In this document: piece after piece, positions 1-15,800 of the stretch
Layout of the letters: each line of letters starts with the position of its first letter
Position numbering within the stretch: position 1 is the first letter of the stretch
Origin: Anaeramoeba flamelloides
Taxonomy: Eukaryota > Metamonada > Anaeramoebidae
DNA length: 64,000 nt
Assembly: GCA_027625915.1 (NCBI GenBank)
Contig: JANTQA010000047.1
Span: 14,384,001-14,448,000 of the forward strand
Direction: 5' to 3'
The notes under the pieces: model-generated
Database searches by the model: none
What the model was told of the DNA's origin: nothing
What the model saw: the letters and a program-made list of their open reading frames with translations, nothing else
Translations under genes and position numbers: made by a program

Positions 1-2897
1 TTTTCACTTCATTTTTAATTTCTCTTTTTTAAGAGAACATACATCGAGAACCTCTTTCTTTAAGAACTATATTTATAAAAAAAAAATATGGAAAAGGAAG
101 TGAAAATTCTTTCCCATTTAGAATTCAAATACCAGTATATGATGGGTTGATAACTTTTTTCTCACCAGAATCAATATGGAAATATTATTTTGAATCCTTT
201 GGTATATTCAACAAATTTTAAATTGATATTTCTTGTCGTGTTCTTTCACAAAATTTTCTAAAAGCAAAAATTATCAACAGAAAAAATAATTCTTAATTCT
301 TGGAATTTCCGAATTAATTGTCTCTTCCTTTATTAATTATCATTTGAATGAAAATCAGAAAAAAAATCACTTAGTGTAGTAACGGTATTTAATTTTAATC
401 ACAATGAAATCATTTAAAAGACAATATTCACCAAATATTTTGATAAAATAAACCCAAATTCATCAACCCTTGAAAATAATCTTTGTACAACAGAAAATTT
501 CCAGGATGAAATAAGAAGGGAAATAGGCTTCATCGTCAACTCAAAATCTGAAATGTGTATTATTAATGTCTTGAAAAAAAACCTTTGTTACCTAAAGAGA
601 AATTAAACAAATGTTTTGAAATGATCAATAATTTTTTTCTTTACTGGTATTTGGACAATAAATGTGATAAAATTAACACTTCCTTTTTCATAGGATTTTT
701 TTTTTTGATAAATAGAGTTTTTAAAGAAGTAAGTTGTAATTTAAAAACTCTATTTGAAAAAGGAAATATAAAATAAAGTGAAAATATTTTTATGTTTAGA
801 ATTCCAATACCAGTATTTGACCCTGTCTGAATCTTCTTTATATTGGGAAGAAGAATTACAAGAGAAAAAGATCAGGTTATTGCTTTACTAAGACCAAGAT
901 GCTAAAATACAAAAGTATGAGTAACTTGAAAATAAAATCTAAATTAACAAAAATTCCAAATGTTTTTAGAGCCAATCGGAAAAAAAAAGAAATTACAACA
1001 TCTTAAATAACGATCCCCAAATGAACATACCTGTTCATTTATCAAATTGAAAAAATTAACCAAAAATATCTTGATGGTGATTTTGGGTTTTTTTAAGGGA
1101 CTATTAACGATTCAAAATCTTCCAGAAAAATTTATTATCCAATTCAAAAAAAAATAACTAGGTCTTGGAATAGCAAATAGATTTTAAAAATCTGTTGACT
1201 ATAAAATCAAACTAACTTTTAATGATATTTTCCGAAATTAATTATTGTTTTTTAAAAAGTTTGATCCATTTATTCTTGTTGAAAAAAGATCAAAATCCAA
1301 ACATGATTCTTCGATTTTTTTGAAAATAAATTATTTTTATATAAAAGGAGAAAGAAATGTTATCTTCTGTGAAGGAATTGTCCAAAAAAAAAAAAAAACA
1401 CTTTAAAAATAAAGCCACTGAGGTTAAAAAATAAACCACTAGAAAAATAATTCTTAATTTTAAGGGGGTAAGTACATTTTTCATTTATTGAGTGCCACCA
1501 TTTATGTAAAACTGAATTCTTCAAATCATTTCTTTAGCCAAATACATTGATATTTTAATAAATACTAGAGTGGAATATATCCTAGTATAATATATTTTCA
1601 AACCAACAACAAAACGAAAATCAAAAAAATGAAAAAATTGATCAAAAAAAAATAAATAAAAATCATTTATTACTTGATCTTATCTATAAAATTTTACACA
1701 ATTACTGATTCTTTATTTGGTTTTATTTTTAATTCTTTATAAAAAAAATTATGTTTGGAAAATTTTTGAAAAACAAATTACTGTTTATTTCGAAAGAATT
1801 TAAAAATGAATAACAAAATCCTATTTTCATTTATGTCATCTAATTCAAGTTTTAGTTCAGAAAATTAGAGATTTTTGTAATTCTTCTTGAGAGTGACCGT
1901 TTATTGGACAAATGCGTTTGATTTTATAATTATTTATTATCCATTAAAATGAGAACTCAAATAAATTCTGAATCTGATAAATATTTGTTCTTGAATTTTT
2001 CAATTATTTTGATTTGAATCTTTTGTAACTGTTTTTTTGATTCAAAGAATTCAACACCTTTATTTTAATTTTTGAAATGGTATTCCTTGTTTTGGCTTTG
2101 TTTGATAAAAATATTTTAAATAAGAATTTTGAAAGCAAATTTGTCACAAAAGGTTTTATAAAATAATAATAAATAGTAATGGGGCGAGAAATTCAAGGAA
2201 AAAAATAGTACGTATTCATAAAAATTAAGAAGATAAAGAAAATCAATCTTCGAAAATAGGCTTTTATCGATTTTTTTTTTTTTCATTCTTGATTTCAACA
2301 AATTTATTTGGAATGGTGATCTTTCATGTTTGTTCTTCTAAAAGAAAATATTAGTTTCAAATGCACACCCTTTCAGGTATATTTTTTTGGTTTATTGTTT
2401 GATTAATTTCAATCGTTCGTATAAACACATCTCGATCCAAAACCAAATTTAATAAAACCAAAAATTTCATCAAAAAAAAATGTTCAAAAAATCAAAAAAT
2501 TTAAGATTCAACTCTGAATTACTTTGATTCTTTCCACGAATAGACTAGTGGATGGTGTTTTGGTTCCAAAGTTTCAATATCTGTTGGTACTCAAAAAATA
2601 ATTTTCAGTAAGGTTAATCACAATTTAAAATTTTTCAAAATGGTAAAATGTACTTACATCCTTAAAAAAAAATGAAAGAATTATTTTAAATTTAAAAAAA
2701 ATATAATTTCTTGAATCAAAAAAAAAAAGTTTGAGTCAATTTTTTCTTTTTTTTTTAATAAAAAAATCAGAGAAAAATAATCAAATCCTTATATTAAAAG
2801 ATTCATTTTCCAAAAATCTTTTTTCAAAACCAATAAAATTTGAATTTGAATATAATGAAATATTTTTTAATATGATTTTGTTTTATCAATAATTCAT

Positions 2898-3606
2898 AAT
2901 AAACTATTTTTCAAACAAAAGGGCACACCTCTCAAATCATCAATATCATCGAATTTGATTGTTAATAAGATAATTACTTATTGGTGATTTTCATTTTAAT
3001 TATTCATTTTTTCATTTTTTGCTTTTTTTATTTTTGGATATTGAACAGTTGGAAAATGAAAAAGCAAGATCAGAAAAAACCAATTTGGAAATAATCTACC
3101 TGTGTATAAACCGAAACAGTTTAAGTTTGATTTCGAATGAGTTAGAAATAGAAATTAAGAAAGACCATTATTGGATTGATGCATGGAACAAAGAAATGAG
3201 AAATAAAGAAAAAACATTCCAACAAAATACCAGATGAATTGTGGCTTTATATTGAATATGAGACTTTAAAGAACAAAAGTTTGACGTGTAAAGAATTATC
3301 AATAAAATGTTGAGAACTTTTTCCCAATTCGTCTTGTTCAAAGGTTTTTATTGAGTTTATAATTTTTTTCATTACAATTTACAAAACGAGATTTCTCATT
3401 TCAAATAAAATGGCACACCAATTTTTAAAATATTGAATTATAATTTTTATTGTTTAGTTTTAATGAGTTTTAAAGATTCAATTGAGTGTTTTTTTATGTT
3501 TTAAAGCGTTTCTTAGATTTTAGAATGATACTACAATTAATTTGATTCATTTATGATTAATTCTTAAAATTTTTTGTGCCCTTTTATTTGAAAAAGAGTT
3601 TACAAT
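2898..3606. repeat. possible TIR-flanked element enclosing a short ORF
   Basis: About 28 bp at 2898-2927 (TAAACT.TTTTTCAAA.AAAAGGGCACA) recur in inverse orientation at about 3578-3606, and a third, degenerate copy lies at about 3375-3415. Between them lies a 72-codon ORF (3019-3237). In another frame there is a short F-box-like stretch (IPDELWLYI, 3227-3253, followed by SLTCKELS). The terminal match is clear but short; the internal coding is unproven. It could be a non-autonomous DNA element carrying a gene scrap, or coincidence. Confidence 0.35.
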
Positions 3607-4719
3607 CTTATATTTTTTGAGAGTAAGTAATAACCCAAAGATTAAAATTATCAATAAGTTTTTCTGTTGTTTCTTATATTTTTTAAATATTTTCAAAAAG
3701 ATTAAATTAGTACAACATCAATAAACATAATAAAATAAAAATTAATAATGCATATCAAATATCCTGTAATTTTATTATTTGCCATTTGTTGTTTTTACTT
3801 TTATTAATCAGAAAAGAACATTACTCAATGGTTTAAATTTCAAGAAATGTAAGAAGTATTTGAAAATATAAGTAATGATCAATTTTTTAAAATCTCCTGT
3901 AATTGAATATTTTATTATTTTTCTTAGATTTTTAAAACAAGAAAAAACTTTACATCCTAGCTGTTTATGCAAACTGTCAGAAAGTACTAGATATGAGGTT
4001 TCAGAAATATTTATTTTTTTCAAATTTTTCTTTTTCTCTTTTGTAACCCAAAATTTCAAAATGTAAGGATCATATTTTTTTTTTTACTGAATATTTAATT
4101 TGGAACAATTAATTGTTTTAAAAATAATAACTCGTTTCTCTAAAGTTGCTAAATGATTATTGTTTAATGAATTTCAATTGAATTTTCGTGTAAATTAGCA
4201 ATATATTAGTTTTTCAAATGAAAAAATGAATAAGTTTTATTATTTTCTTAATAGAAAGAAAATTGTTTAAGAATAAATAGAAAACATTATTCAGATCCAA
4301 AATAAATGGTGTCTTGTAATTTTTTCCTGATTTAACGGTATTTTGAAAATAATTTTAGCTTCAAAAAAATATTTATTAAGTTCTATTTTTTTAAATCGAA
4401 TTTCCAAATATTATTAATCTAAAAGTCAAAAAATACAATCAAAAATATTAATTTGCAAATTTAGTTAATTTTTCAGAAAGATTCAAGACATATATGTAAT
4501 TGTATTTTGGAAAGTTTTAATTTTGAAAAATATTTTTTTTATACTATTTTCAATGATTAATATTTAAATTTAAATCTCAAACAATAAAAACTAATTGATG
4601 TATAAATTCTTAAATAAATGGAAAGTGTATAAGAGTTTAACTAACTATTATCAATTGGGCTCTGATCTATAAAGTGTCAGATTTTTATACTTTAAAGTTT
4701 TAAAAAAGTAATTTTTACT

Positions 4720-4921
4720 TACAGTCAGTTTCACTTTTAAGGCACAAACTTTCAAGAAAATTTAAGGCACAAAAAAATCTCAAATTAAGGCACAAAATTT
4801 AGAATTTTTTTTTTTTACAATTTATTTTTACTAGAATTTGAATTTTGTGCTTTAATTTGAGGTTTTTATTGTGCCTTAAATTTGGTTGAAAGTTTGTGCC
4901 TTAAAAGTGAAACTGACTGTA
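4720..4921. mobile_element. palindromic Tc1/mariner-like MITE, copy 1
   Basis: The element starts TACAGTCAGTTTCACTTTTA and ends with the reverse complement ending GACTGTA. Essentially the whole 202 bp is an inverted repeat around an A/T-rich centre, with internal GGCACAAA sub-motifs. CAGT termini inside TA fit a Tc1/mariner-type MITE with a TA target duplication. There is no coding capacity. Other copies lie at 10803-11000, 36574-36773 and 53430-53631. Confidence 0.8.
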
Positions 4922-6194
4922 TCAAAAAAATGAAAAATAGATTGTAAAAAAAAATGTAAATGTTGAAAAAATATTTTTATCGAATTTTGGCCATACTCAC
5001 AAGAATATTCATTAGAATTTAAATTATTTTTACAAATAACATCATTGTTGATAAATTTTGAGGGTAAAATGACTTAATCCCTAGATATTTTCAAGGAATT
5101 TAATTTAGAAAAATTAAATTTCCATCTTTAAAAAAAATAAAAACTATTGGTATATTTTTAAAATATTGAAAACTTGAATAGCTATAACCACTCTTAATAA
5201 AATAATAATAATAATGATTTTGGTTATTTTATTTATATAAATTATCTTGTTTATAGTATTGAATAATAGTATAATATTTTTTATCTAATAATTATTCCAA
5301 TAAATATAATATAGGGTAAGGGATTTATGAAATCAAAAATAATCAGAATTAATTTTTTTTTATTAACTCTTTTTCAGTCAAAGTGATCCAGTTTTATTGA
5401 AGAGGTAGAACATATTCTATGGATTTAATTGATTACTCTCATCGATCTAAAAATTTCAATTTTTAGATCAAAATCATTTTTTCTCCTTTTTTAAAAGTTT
5501 GTTTTTTTTGTTTTTTGCTTTTTACTTATCTTTTTTTTATTTTTTTTTCTTCATTATTTTTGTTTTAAAAATTCAATTTGAAAAAAAAATCTTTGAAACT
5601 CCAAATTAACATTAAGAAAAGTTATTAGTTGTATTTCTATAACAATCCAGGCATTTACAAGTAAAAAATATTATTGTCAACAATTTTAATTTCCTAAAGA
5701 AATTGAGAATTTTGCATAAGTCATTCCAATGAAACTGTCCCAAAAAATTTTTTAAAATTTTTATTTTTTTGAAATTCGTGGGTTTTTTTCGGCTTTTCTT
5801 TTATGATTATCAGCTCTAATACGAAGTTTATTATTTCACGTATTTCTAAATATTAGAAATTTGGTTGATTCTTAAAAAATAAAGTGACTTTTACATTTTT
5901 GCCTGGATACCTTTGAGTGAAATGGAGTTTATATTATAAGAAATGCAGCCAGTTGTGCTTTTAAGACTCAAAATTCTAATAAAATTTAAGATATATATAA
6001 ATTTTCAACTTACAGTCCTAAATTCTAATTTAGGTAAAATAATTTGAATAATTTTTTTTTAAAAAATGTTCTCTAATATGTGATTTTTTTGTATCTTTAT
6101 TTGCTTTGAAATTTTGTGTCTTGAAAGAGGATCTGGCTAGATGTATGTATATATATATATATATATAATCTATTTTAAAAAAATTGACTCTTTT

Positions 6195-6745
6195 TTTGTA
6201 AATGGTGGTTGTTTTAAGAGTTTATCCGGTATTCTTATCAAATTTAACTTTTCAGTTTTTGAATCAGAATCATATTTTTTTTTTCTTTGCTTTTCTTTTT
6301 CTTTTGTTTTTCTTTTATTTATGTTTTCTTTCTTTTCTTTTCTTTTTATTTTTTTTTTTTGATACTTTTTTTTTTTTTTTTTTGAAAAAAATCAAATTGA
6401 AAAACAAAAAAGCTTTGAAAAGACAAATAATCACTTTAGATAATTAAGACTCTGTGATATCTCTTAAAATCCAGATAATTACTAGCAACCAATCCCCTGT
6501 TCAACTATTTTTTAGTTAAAGTACAGTAATAAATAATTGGTAATGCTCATTTCAAAAATTGTGACGCGCTTTTTTTTTAGTTTTTGGTTTTATAATAGTC
6601 ATTTTTAAAATATCAGGTTTTTATATTTGTAGATGGTTTAAAATTGAATTATGAATCATATTTAATTATTTGTAGTTTTTGCATATCAAAATATATTTTT
6701 TTTTACAATTTTTTATTTCAGGTTAGTCACAATTTTTGAAATGGT
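6195..6745. mobile_element. MITE B, copy 1, within a longer dispersed block
   Basis: The left terminus is CTCATTTCAAAAATTGTGAC (6546-6565) and the right is GTCACAATTTTTGAAATGG (about 6725-6743), an imperfect TIR of about 20 bp enclosing about 160 bp of non-coding A/T-rich DNA. The 350 bp upstream (a T/C-rich tract, then an A-rich stretch containing AAAAGACAAATAATCAC) is also matched upstream of the copy at 61927-62125. The mobile unit may therefore be about 550 bp rather than 200 bp. Confidence 0.6.
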
Positions 6746-8982
6746 GTTTATATGTATATGTGTGTGTGTGGAAAATAATTGCTATTTAATTATCACAAGT
6801 TAATCCATCACAAAAAGTATAGTAAAATTAGTTTAGATCTGTTAAATTTTATCTGAATTTTTTTTAACATGTTTGTTTTCTAGTTTTAAGACCAAAAAAT
6901 GATTTAACAGGGAAATTGAAATAAATTTAGTTTATTTTTGTTGTAGTTAGGGTTATTTTAGGAAGACTTTTATATGAATTTTCTCAAAAAAGATGGATCA
7001 AAATTTCTTGGTAATATCTTTGATTTTATACATGAGGGGTCAGACAATCTGGGAAGAGAGTAAAATAGGTAACCAGATATTTTACAGTGATATTTTATGT
7101 GAAAACACAAACTAAAATATAAAATTTGGTTTTCTCTTCTATTTTCCACTAAACCCCTTTTCCCGCATTAACCGACAATTTATTATTTTTTATTTTTTAC
7201 AATAACTCTGGTTTGGTTCGAAAATTTATTGAAAGAATTTCCTGATGAGATATCATTTATACATTACTATTGATAACAATCGTTTCTTATATGAATAAGT
7301 TACCGATTATAAATTTATTCTGAGAAAAATTAAATCCAAGGTAGCCCAATAATATTAAACTTGAACTGATTTTTAAAATCCTTCTTGGCCAGAATAAGAT
7401 TTTTTTTCAGGATCAATCATCCAAATAGAGTCAAATATTTACATTTATAAAGTTTGTTCAAAAAAATTGTAATAAATAGGATAAAAGGTTATATCAGTCA
7501 AAAAGTGGGTTTTAAACAGTTCATTGTCTATAGCCAGAGTTAATAATAATAGGTAAAAAGGTTGAAGAAAAGAAACAAAAAATAGTATTTTTTAAACACT
7601 TTTATCAAAGGGGTTGCTTTTGATTCAAAAACATATCCAAATGATACAAACTAATAAGTGATCGAAAAATAAATTTTATATTTGGTATCATTCGTTCTAA
7701 AAGGGTAATTTTAATATGTTTATTTTTCGTTATATCAACAAAAAAATTCCCAAATAATGTACTGATATTTTGATCCCAACTTAAAAATATCAAATTGCTA
7801 TTAAAATAATAATACTGTTATTTTCCAATTAATAATTGAAAATGTTTATTTCACATTCCAAAATAGATATTAATTATTCGCTATTACAACCAAATTAGCA
7901 GAGTAAAAAAATTTAAATAGGGTTCAAGAAGGAAGCTTAATTTTTGCCTAAAAATATCATTTCTAAACGATGTTGTAAAGATCTTTGAATTTTCTTCCAC
8001 TTATAAACTAGGAAAATATTTTTGGACTGTGAACTAAAAATTTTCATTTTTTAATTGGAAAATAATAGTAACAAAAAAACATATGAGGAACACAATCAAG
8101 AAACATTTAAATTATATTTTTAATGATCTATCAAGAAATGAAATAAACAAGATTTGAATTAATTTTATGAGACTGATAAATACAAAAATAGTTTTAAACT
8201 TTTTTGATTCAATTTCCCATTTCTTATATCATGTAAAACCAACTTCCAAAACACTTTACCAAGTAAAATCTTGTTGTTAACTAACTTATAAGTTTTCTTG
8301 ATTTTTAAATAGTTTAAAAATCTTTTGACAAGGCTTATAAAAATATTTTTCACAATAGGAGAGTGAACAAAAAAGTTAAAACGATTTTTGTGAGTTTATT
8401 GGTATAGTTATTTAAGTCGAATTGGAAATGCTTCATTTTTTATATTTTCAAAAAGTTTATAAGCAGACAGAGATGTGAATCAAATCAAAATAGTAAAACC
8501 CATTTTAAAAATTTTTGATTATCACTAAAGCCATAAAAAATTCTTTTTGAAAAAAGTGTATTTAGTCAAAAAATAATATTTCTCTGTAGCTCTTCACCTG
8601 ATGGTTCAAAGTAAAGATCAACACTTTTCCAAGCATTTACCTGAATTTCTTTTTATTCAATTTAATTTTATTTTTTGCATAAAAATTATTATGTAACTCA
8701 ACAAAAAAACATTAAATATTAATTTTAAACTCAAAAAGTTTGCTTTTAACAATGAATAGTATAAAATCGAAAACAAACAAATATTATTCACAATAAAAAT
8801 GTCATAATTGTGAATTTTTCTTGTCCAAAATAGGTGTTTGGCTTCGATTGTATTTCTTTACAAATATTTAAACAATCAAAAAAGTTTGTAATTTTTGAGT
8901 ATTTTTTTCATTTTTTTTTTTGCTTTTTTTTTTACAAAAGTATTTTATATTTGAACAACAATTTTTTTTTTGTTTCTTAAAA

Positions 8983-12459
<3,477 letters not shown>

Positions 12460-12770
12460 ACTCCAACATATTTTCTTAAAAACCTATCAATATATATTTA
12501 TATATACTTGATTATTATAAAATATATCTGACATTTATTATTATTTATATATAGACAAATTATATTTAATTTTTAATTCCTTATATGTTATTTTATTTTT
12601 CTTTTTTTTTCTTTTTGTTCCTTTTACAGCTAATCCTTCCTTGAATTTAATACATTGATATTATTTTTTTTTTTGAATTGTTATTCTTATTAATTTTTTT
12701 TTTGTTTACTCATTTGATTCTTTATTAATAATTAAAACATAGATCTATTTTTTTTTCTTTTTTTGATTTT

Positions 12771-12811
<41 letters not shown>

Positions 12812-15800
12812 TGTTGAAAAAGATCATTTTTATACATATGAACTAGTTACTTTAATAATCTCTTAACTTTTATCAAATCAAAAATTCGAAATATTATGAC
12901 TATTTTATTGTAGATTAATGTTTTATTTTAAATCTCAAAGTATATTTTAAATAACCACAAATTTTTTTTCCAAATTTTGAAAATTGAATATTATGTACAA
13001 TTTGAGATTGATATTAGAAGTAATTTCACCAGTCCATCGAAGAAGAATTCAAAAAATAAACCTTAAGTGATTAGTTTCTTTCAAGGAGAAGCCTAAGATC
13101 AACTTATGTTGTTCTTCGGTGTAAATCATATTAATATGTCATGGTTCAAATGCTCGAAAAAATCAATTAGTAAATATCTAATATTTGTTGATCCCATCAA
13201 TTAAAAATGATCCTTTTATTAGTAAAAAAAAACCCAACAATTTCAGAAAAAAATCTACATTTTTCTAACAAATTTAAAATTATAAATTATCAATATTTAG
13301 ATATCAAAATGGCAAAATATCTGTTGTTATTCATTCGATAGCGAGGAAATATGCATATTATTTTCATGAGTAGATCCAAAATTGGAGATATTTTTTCTTT
13401 TCTTTCTCTCTAGAAATCGTAATCTTTACACTCAAGCTAAAGCTCTCGTAAAGATTACGATTTCTAGAGAGAAAGAAAAGAAAAAATATCTCCAATTTTG
13501 GTTCTCGAGTGATTAAAAAATAATATGCAGATTGGAGGAGCAAGAGAGTGGTGAATACCATAAGATATTTTATTGAATTCAGCCAAAAAAAGTGAAAATC
13601 AAGAAAAGACGAGGAACAACCAATAAACAAATTATAAAATTAAAATGGATTATTTTTTTTTCTTTTTTGTTGAATCTGAAAAAGGAAGAACAAAAAAAAG
13701 TTTTTCAAAGAATCTAGAAAACAGTTGAAAATTGGTAGCAGAACTGTTTCCTGAACTGTTTTAAAAACATTTTTTTGCACTTCATTTTTTTTCTTTTGGA
13801 TTTTGGTTTTATTTTTGACAGTTTTTGAAAGATCATCTTTTTGGACTGTTTTAACTTCTATTTGGTTGAAAATTTTAATGTGTTTTTTGTGAGCAAAGCT
13901 TCTATAAAATTTTCACTTTTTAGATCTTTGATTAAAAATTCAAACAAACAAGCATAAGTAATTTTTAAAAAATGAAATGTAGAGGGAACCAAGATATTTT
14001 CAAAAAATATCTTGTGAAAACAAAATCCAACAGCGAAGACCATAGGGTAAAGTATTGGTATCATTTTTTAGGAAATGGTAGTAAATCACCAAAAAAATAG
14101 TCAAAATATTTTTTTTTTGATTTTAAAAAAAATGTGATCAATAATCCATGAAAAGTTAGTACTACTATAGTACTAATTTTGGAGAGAGAAAAATTCACTC
14201 AATATTTTTTTTCTCACCTATGCAAAAAATACTACTTTTTTTGCGAAGAAATAAAAAAATTTCTTTAATTTATCTCGAAATGTAGATTAAATGCCAATAT
14301 TCATTTTTTTAAAAACTTAAATATAGAACATTATGATTTTATTTGACAAATTATTTCGAAAATATTGGAAATATATTAATGATATGATTAGATTTAGAAA
14401 AGGAAAACCAAATTAATCATTCTTTGGGTTTATGAGTTTTTGATTATTGTGTTAATCTTTGAAATTAAAAAAATAGTTACTGTTGGAAGTTCTAATGATG
14501 AATTATAAACAAAATTTCAGAATAAATGACCCATCTTATATTTGAATTTTGAATTACTTTTGTATCGTTTGGAAGTTTTTCCTCTTACAATGAAAAGTTT
14601 GCAAATAAATCATTTTTTCTCTTTTTAATTTTTTCTTCCAGTGTTTTGTTAAAATGGAAATGAAAATGAAAAATTGGAAAGAAGTAACACACGAATTAAA
14701 GAAAAAATTAGTTTCAAATATGAAAAAGAGATTAGATTTCGTTATTCAAATGGAAGGAGAATTGATAAATGTGGTTTATTAATTATTTAACTTTTTTATT
14801 TTTTATGTAATGCTTCTTTCAAAATAAATCACCCAATTTTTTTTAATTGTTTTTATTTATTTTTTTTTCTTTTATTTTTAGAACAAAAAATAAATATCCC
14901 TTGAGTATAGAACTGAATATTAAAAATAATAATTTTTATATTATAATAGATAACTTCAATAATTAAAAATATTTTTCTTTAAAATTTGATTTTTAATGAG
15001 CCAATGATTTCGAAATGGAGTTTATAATACTTTGAAACAATTATTTTGATGTTTCTATTTTTAAATTGGCAGAAAGAATTAATAACAATTAATTTTCAAA
15101 TGAAAATTTTTAATAGTGATCCTTAGTAACAAATTTCATTATTCATTGTTAGTATGAGGTTTATAATATATTTTTAGTTTTCATTCAGAAAATAGAGTAC
15201 TTATAATATTTACACCCAATTACAGCACACTTTAATTATAGAAAAATCCATGGTTACGTTAACACCCGAAGATTATATATATATGAACCCACTTGATTGT
15301 AATTTTGCTCAGAATTTATTTACATACGCAAGTTTCCTATACTAAAAACTTCTCTTTTCTATAGTAAAATATATTTGAATCCCAGAAATAAATTATATCA
15401 ATATATTCCCCTCGTAGTATTATTATCCAAAATAAAAGATTAAGTAATACCAATCAATTACCAAAAGTACCTTGAAAAAAAAAAAAAAAATAGAAGAGTA
15501 ATACAAAGTTAGAGTTTTCATCTCTTCAACCTAAAAAGGAAAATCAATGATAAATACCTACAATCCCCTCTGAACCCATTCTCAAATTATCTGACTCACC
15601 AAACTCAAAATTAAATAGATTTTATTATACAATTTTATTTACCTTTAAGAGAAAATTTATCAAAAACCATTTATATATGAAATGAATTTTATAACCCCGG
15701 ATTATTGGAAGCATTAAGATTCTAGAAAACTTAGACTTTTATATGGTTTCAGAAGTAAAAAAAGAGAAAAAAATATTTTCACTAAAATAATTTTTTTTAT

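Larger units (their letters stand above)
1..8982. other. gene-free AT-rich region with inverted-repeat elements
   Basis: No ORF here has recognisable family similarity, and the short ORFs are rich in F, I, L, K and N as expected by chance at this composition. The stretch holds a TIR-flanked segment (2898-3606), a palindromic MITE (4720-4921), a second MITE (about 6546-6745), a (TA)n run near 6147-6167 and T-rich tracts. Sequence resembling 94-145 (a GAAGTGAAAAT... ACCAGTA stretch) recurs at about 775-820 and 50985-51025, and inverted at 62845-62895, so the window begins inside a dispersed repeat. Confidence 0.6.

Noticed and set aside
3227-3313. F-box gene
   Set aside because: Only about 28 codons, out of frame with the adjacent ORF and ending in TGA; kept only as a low-interest observation.
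6141-6447. Phe-rich ORFs in two frames
   Set aside because: They are translations of a T/C-rich tract within a repeat also present at 61.6 kb.
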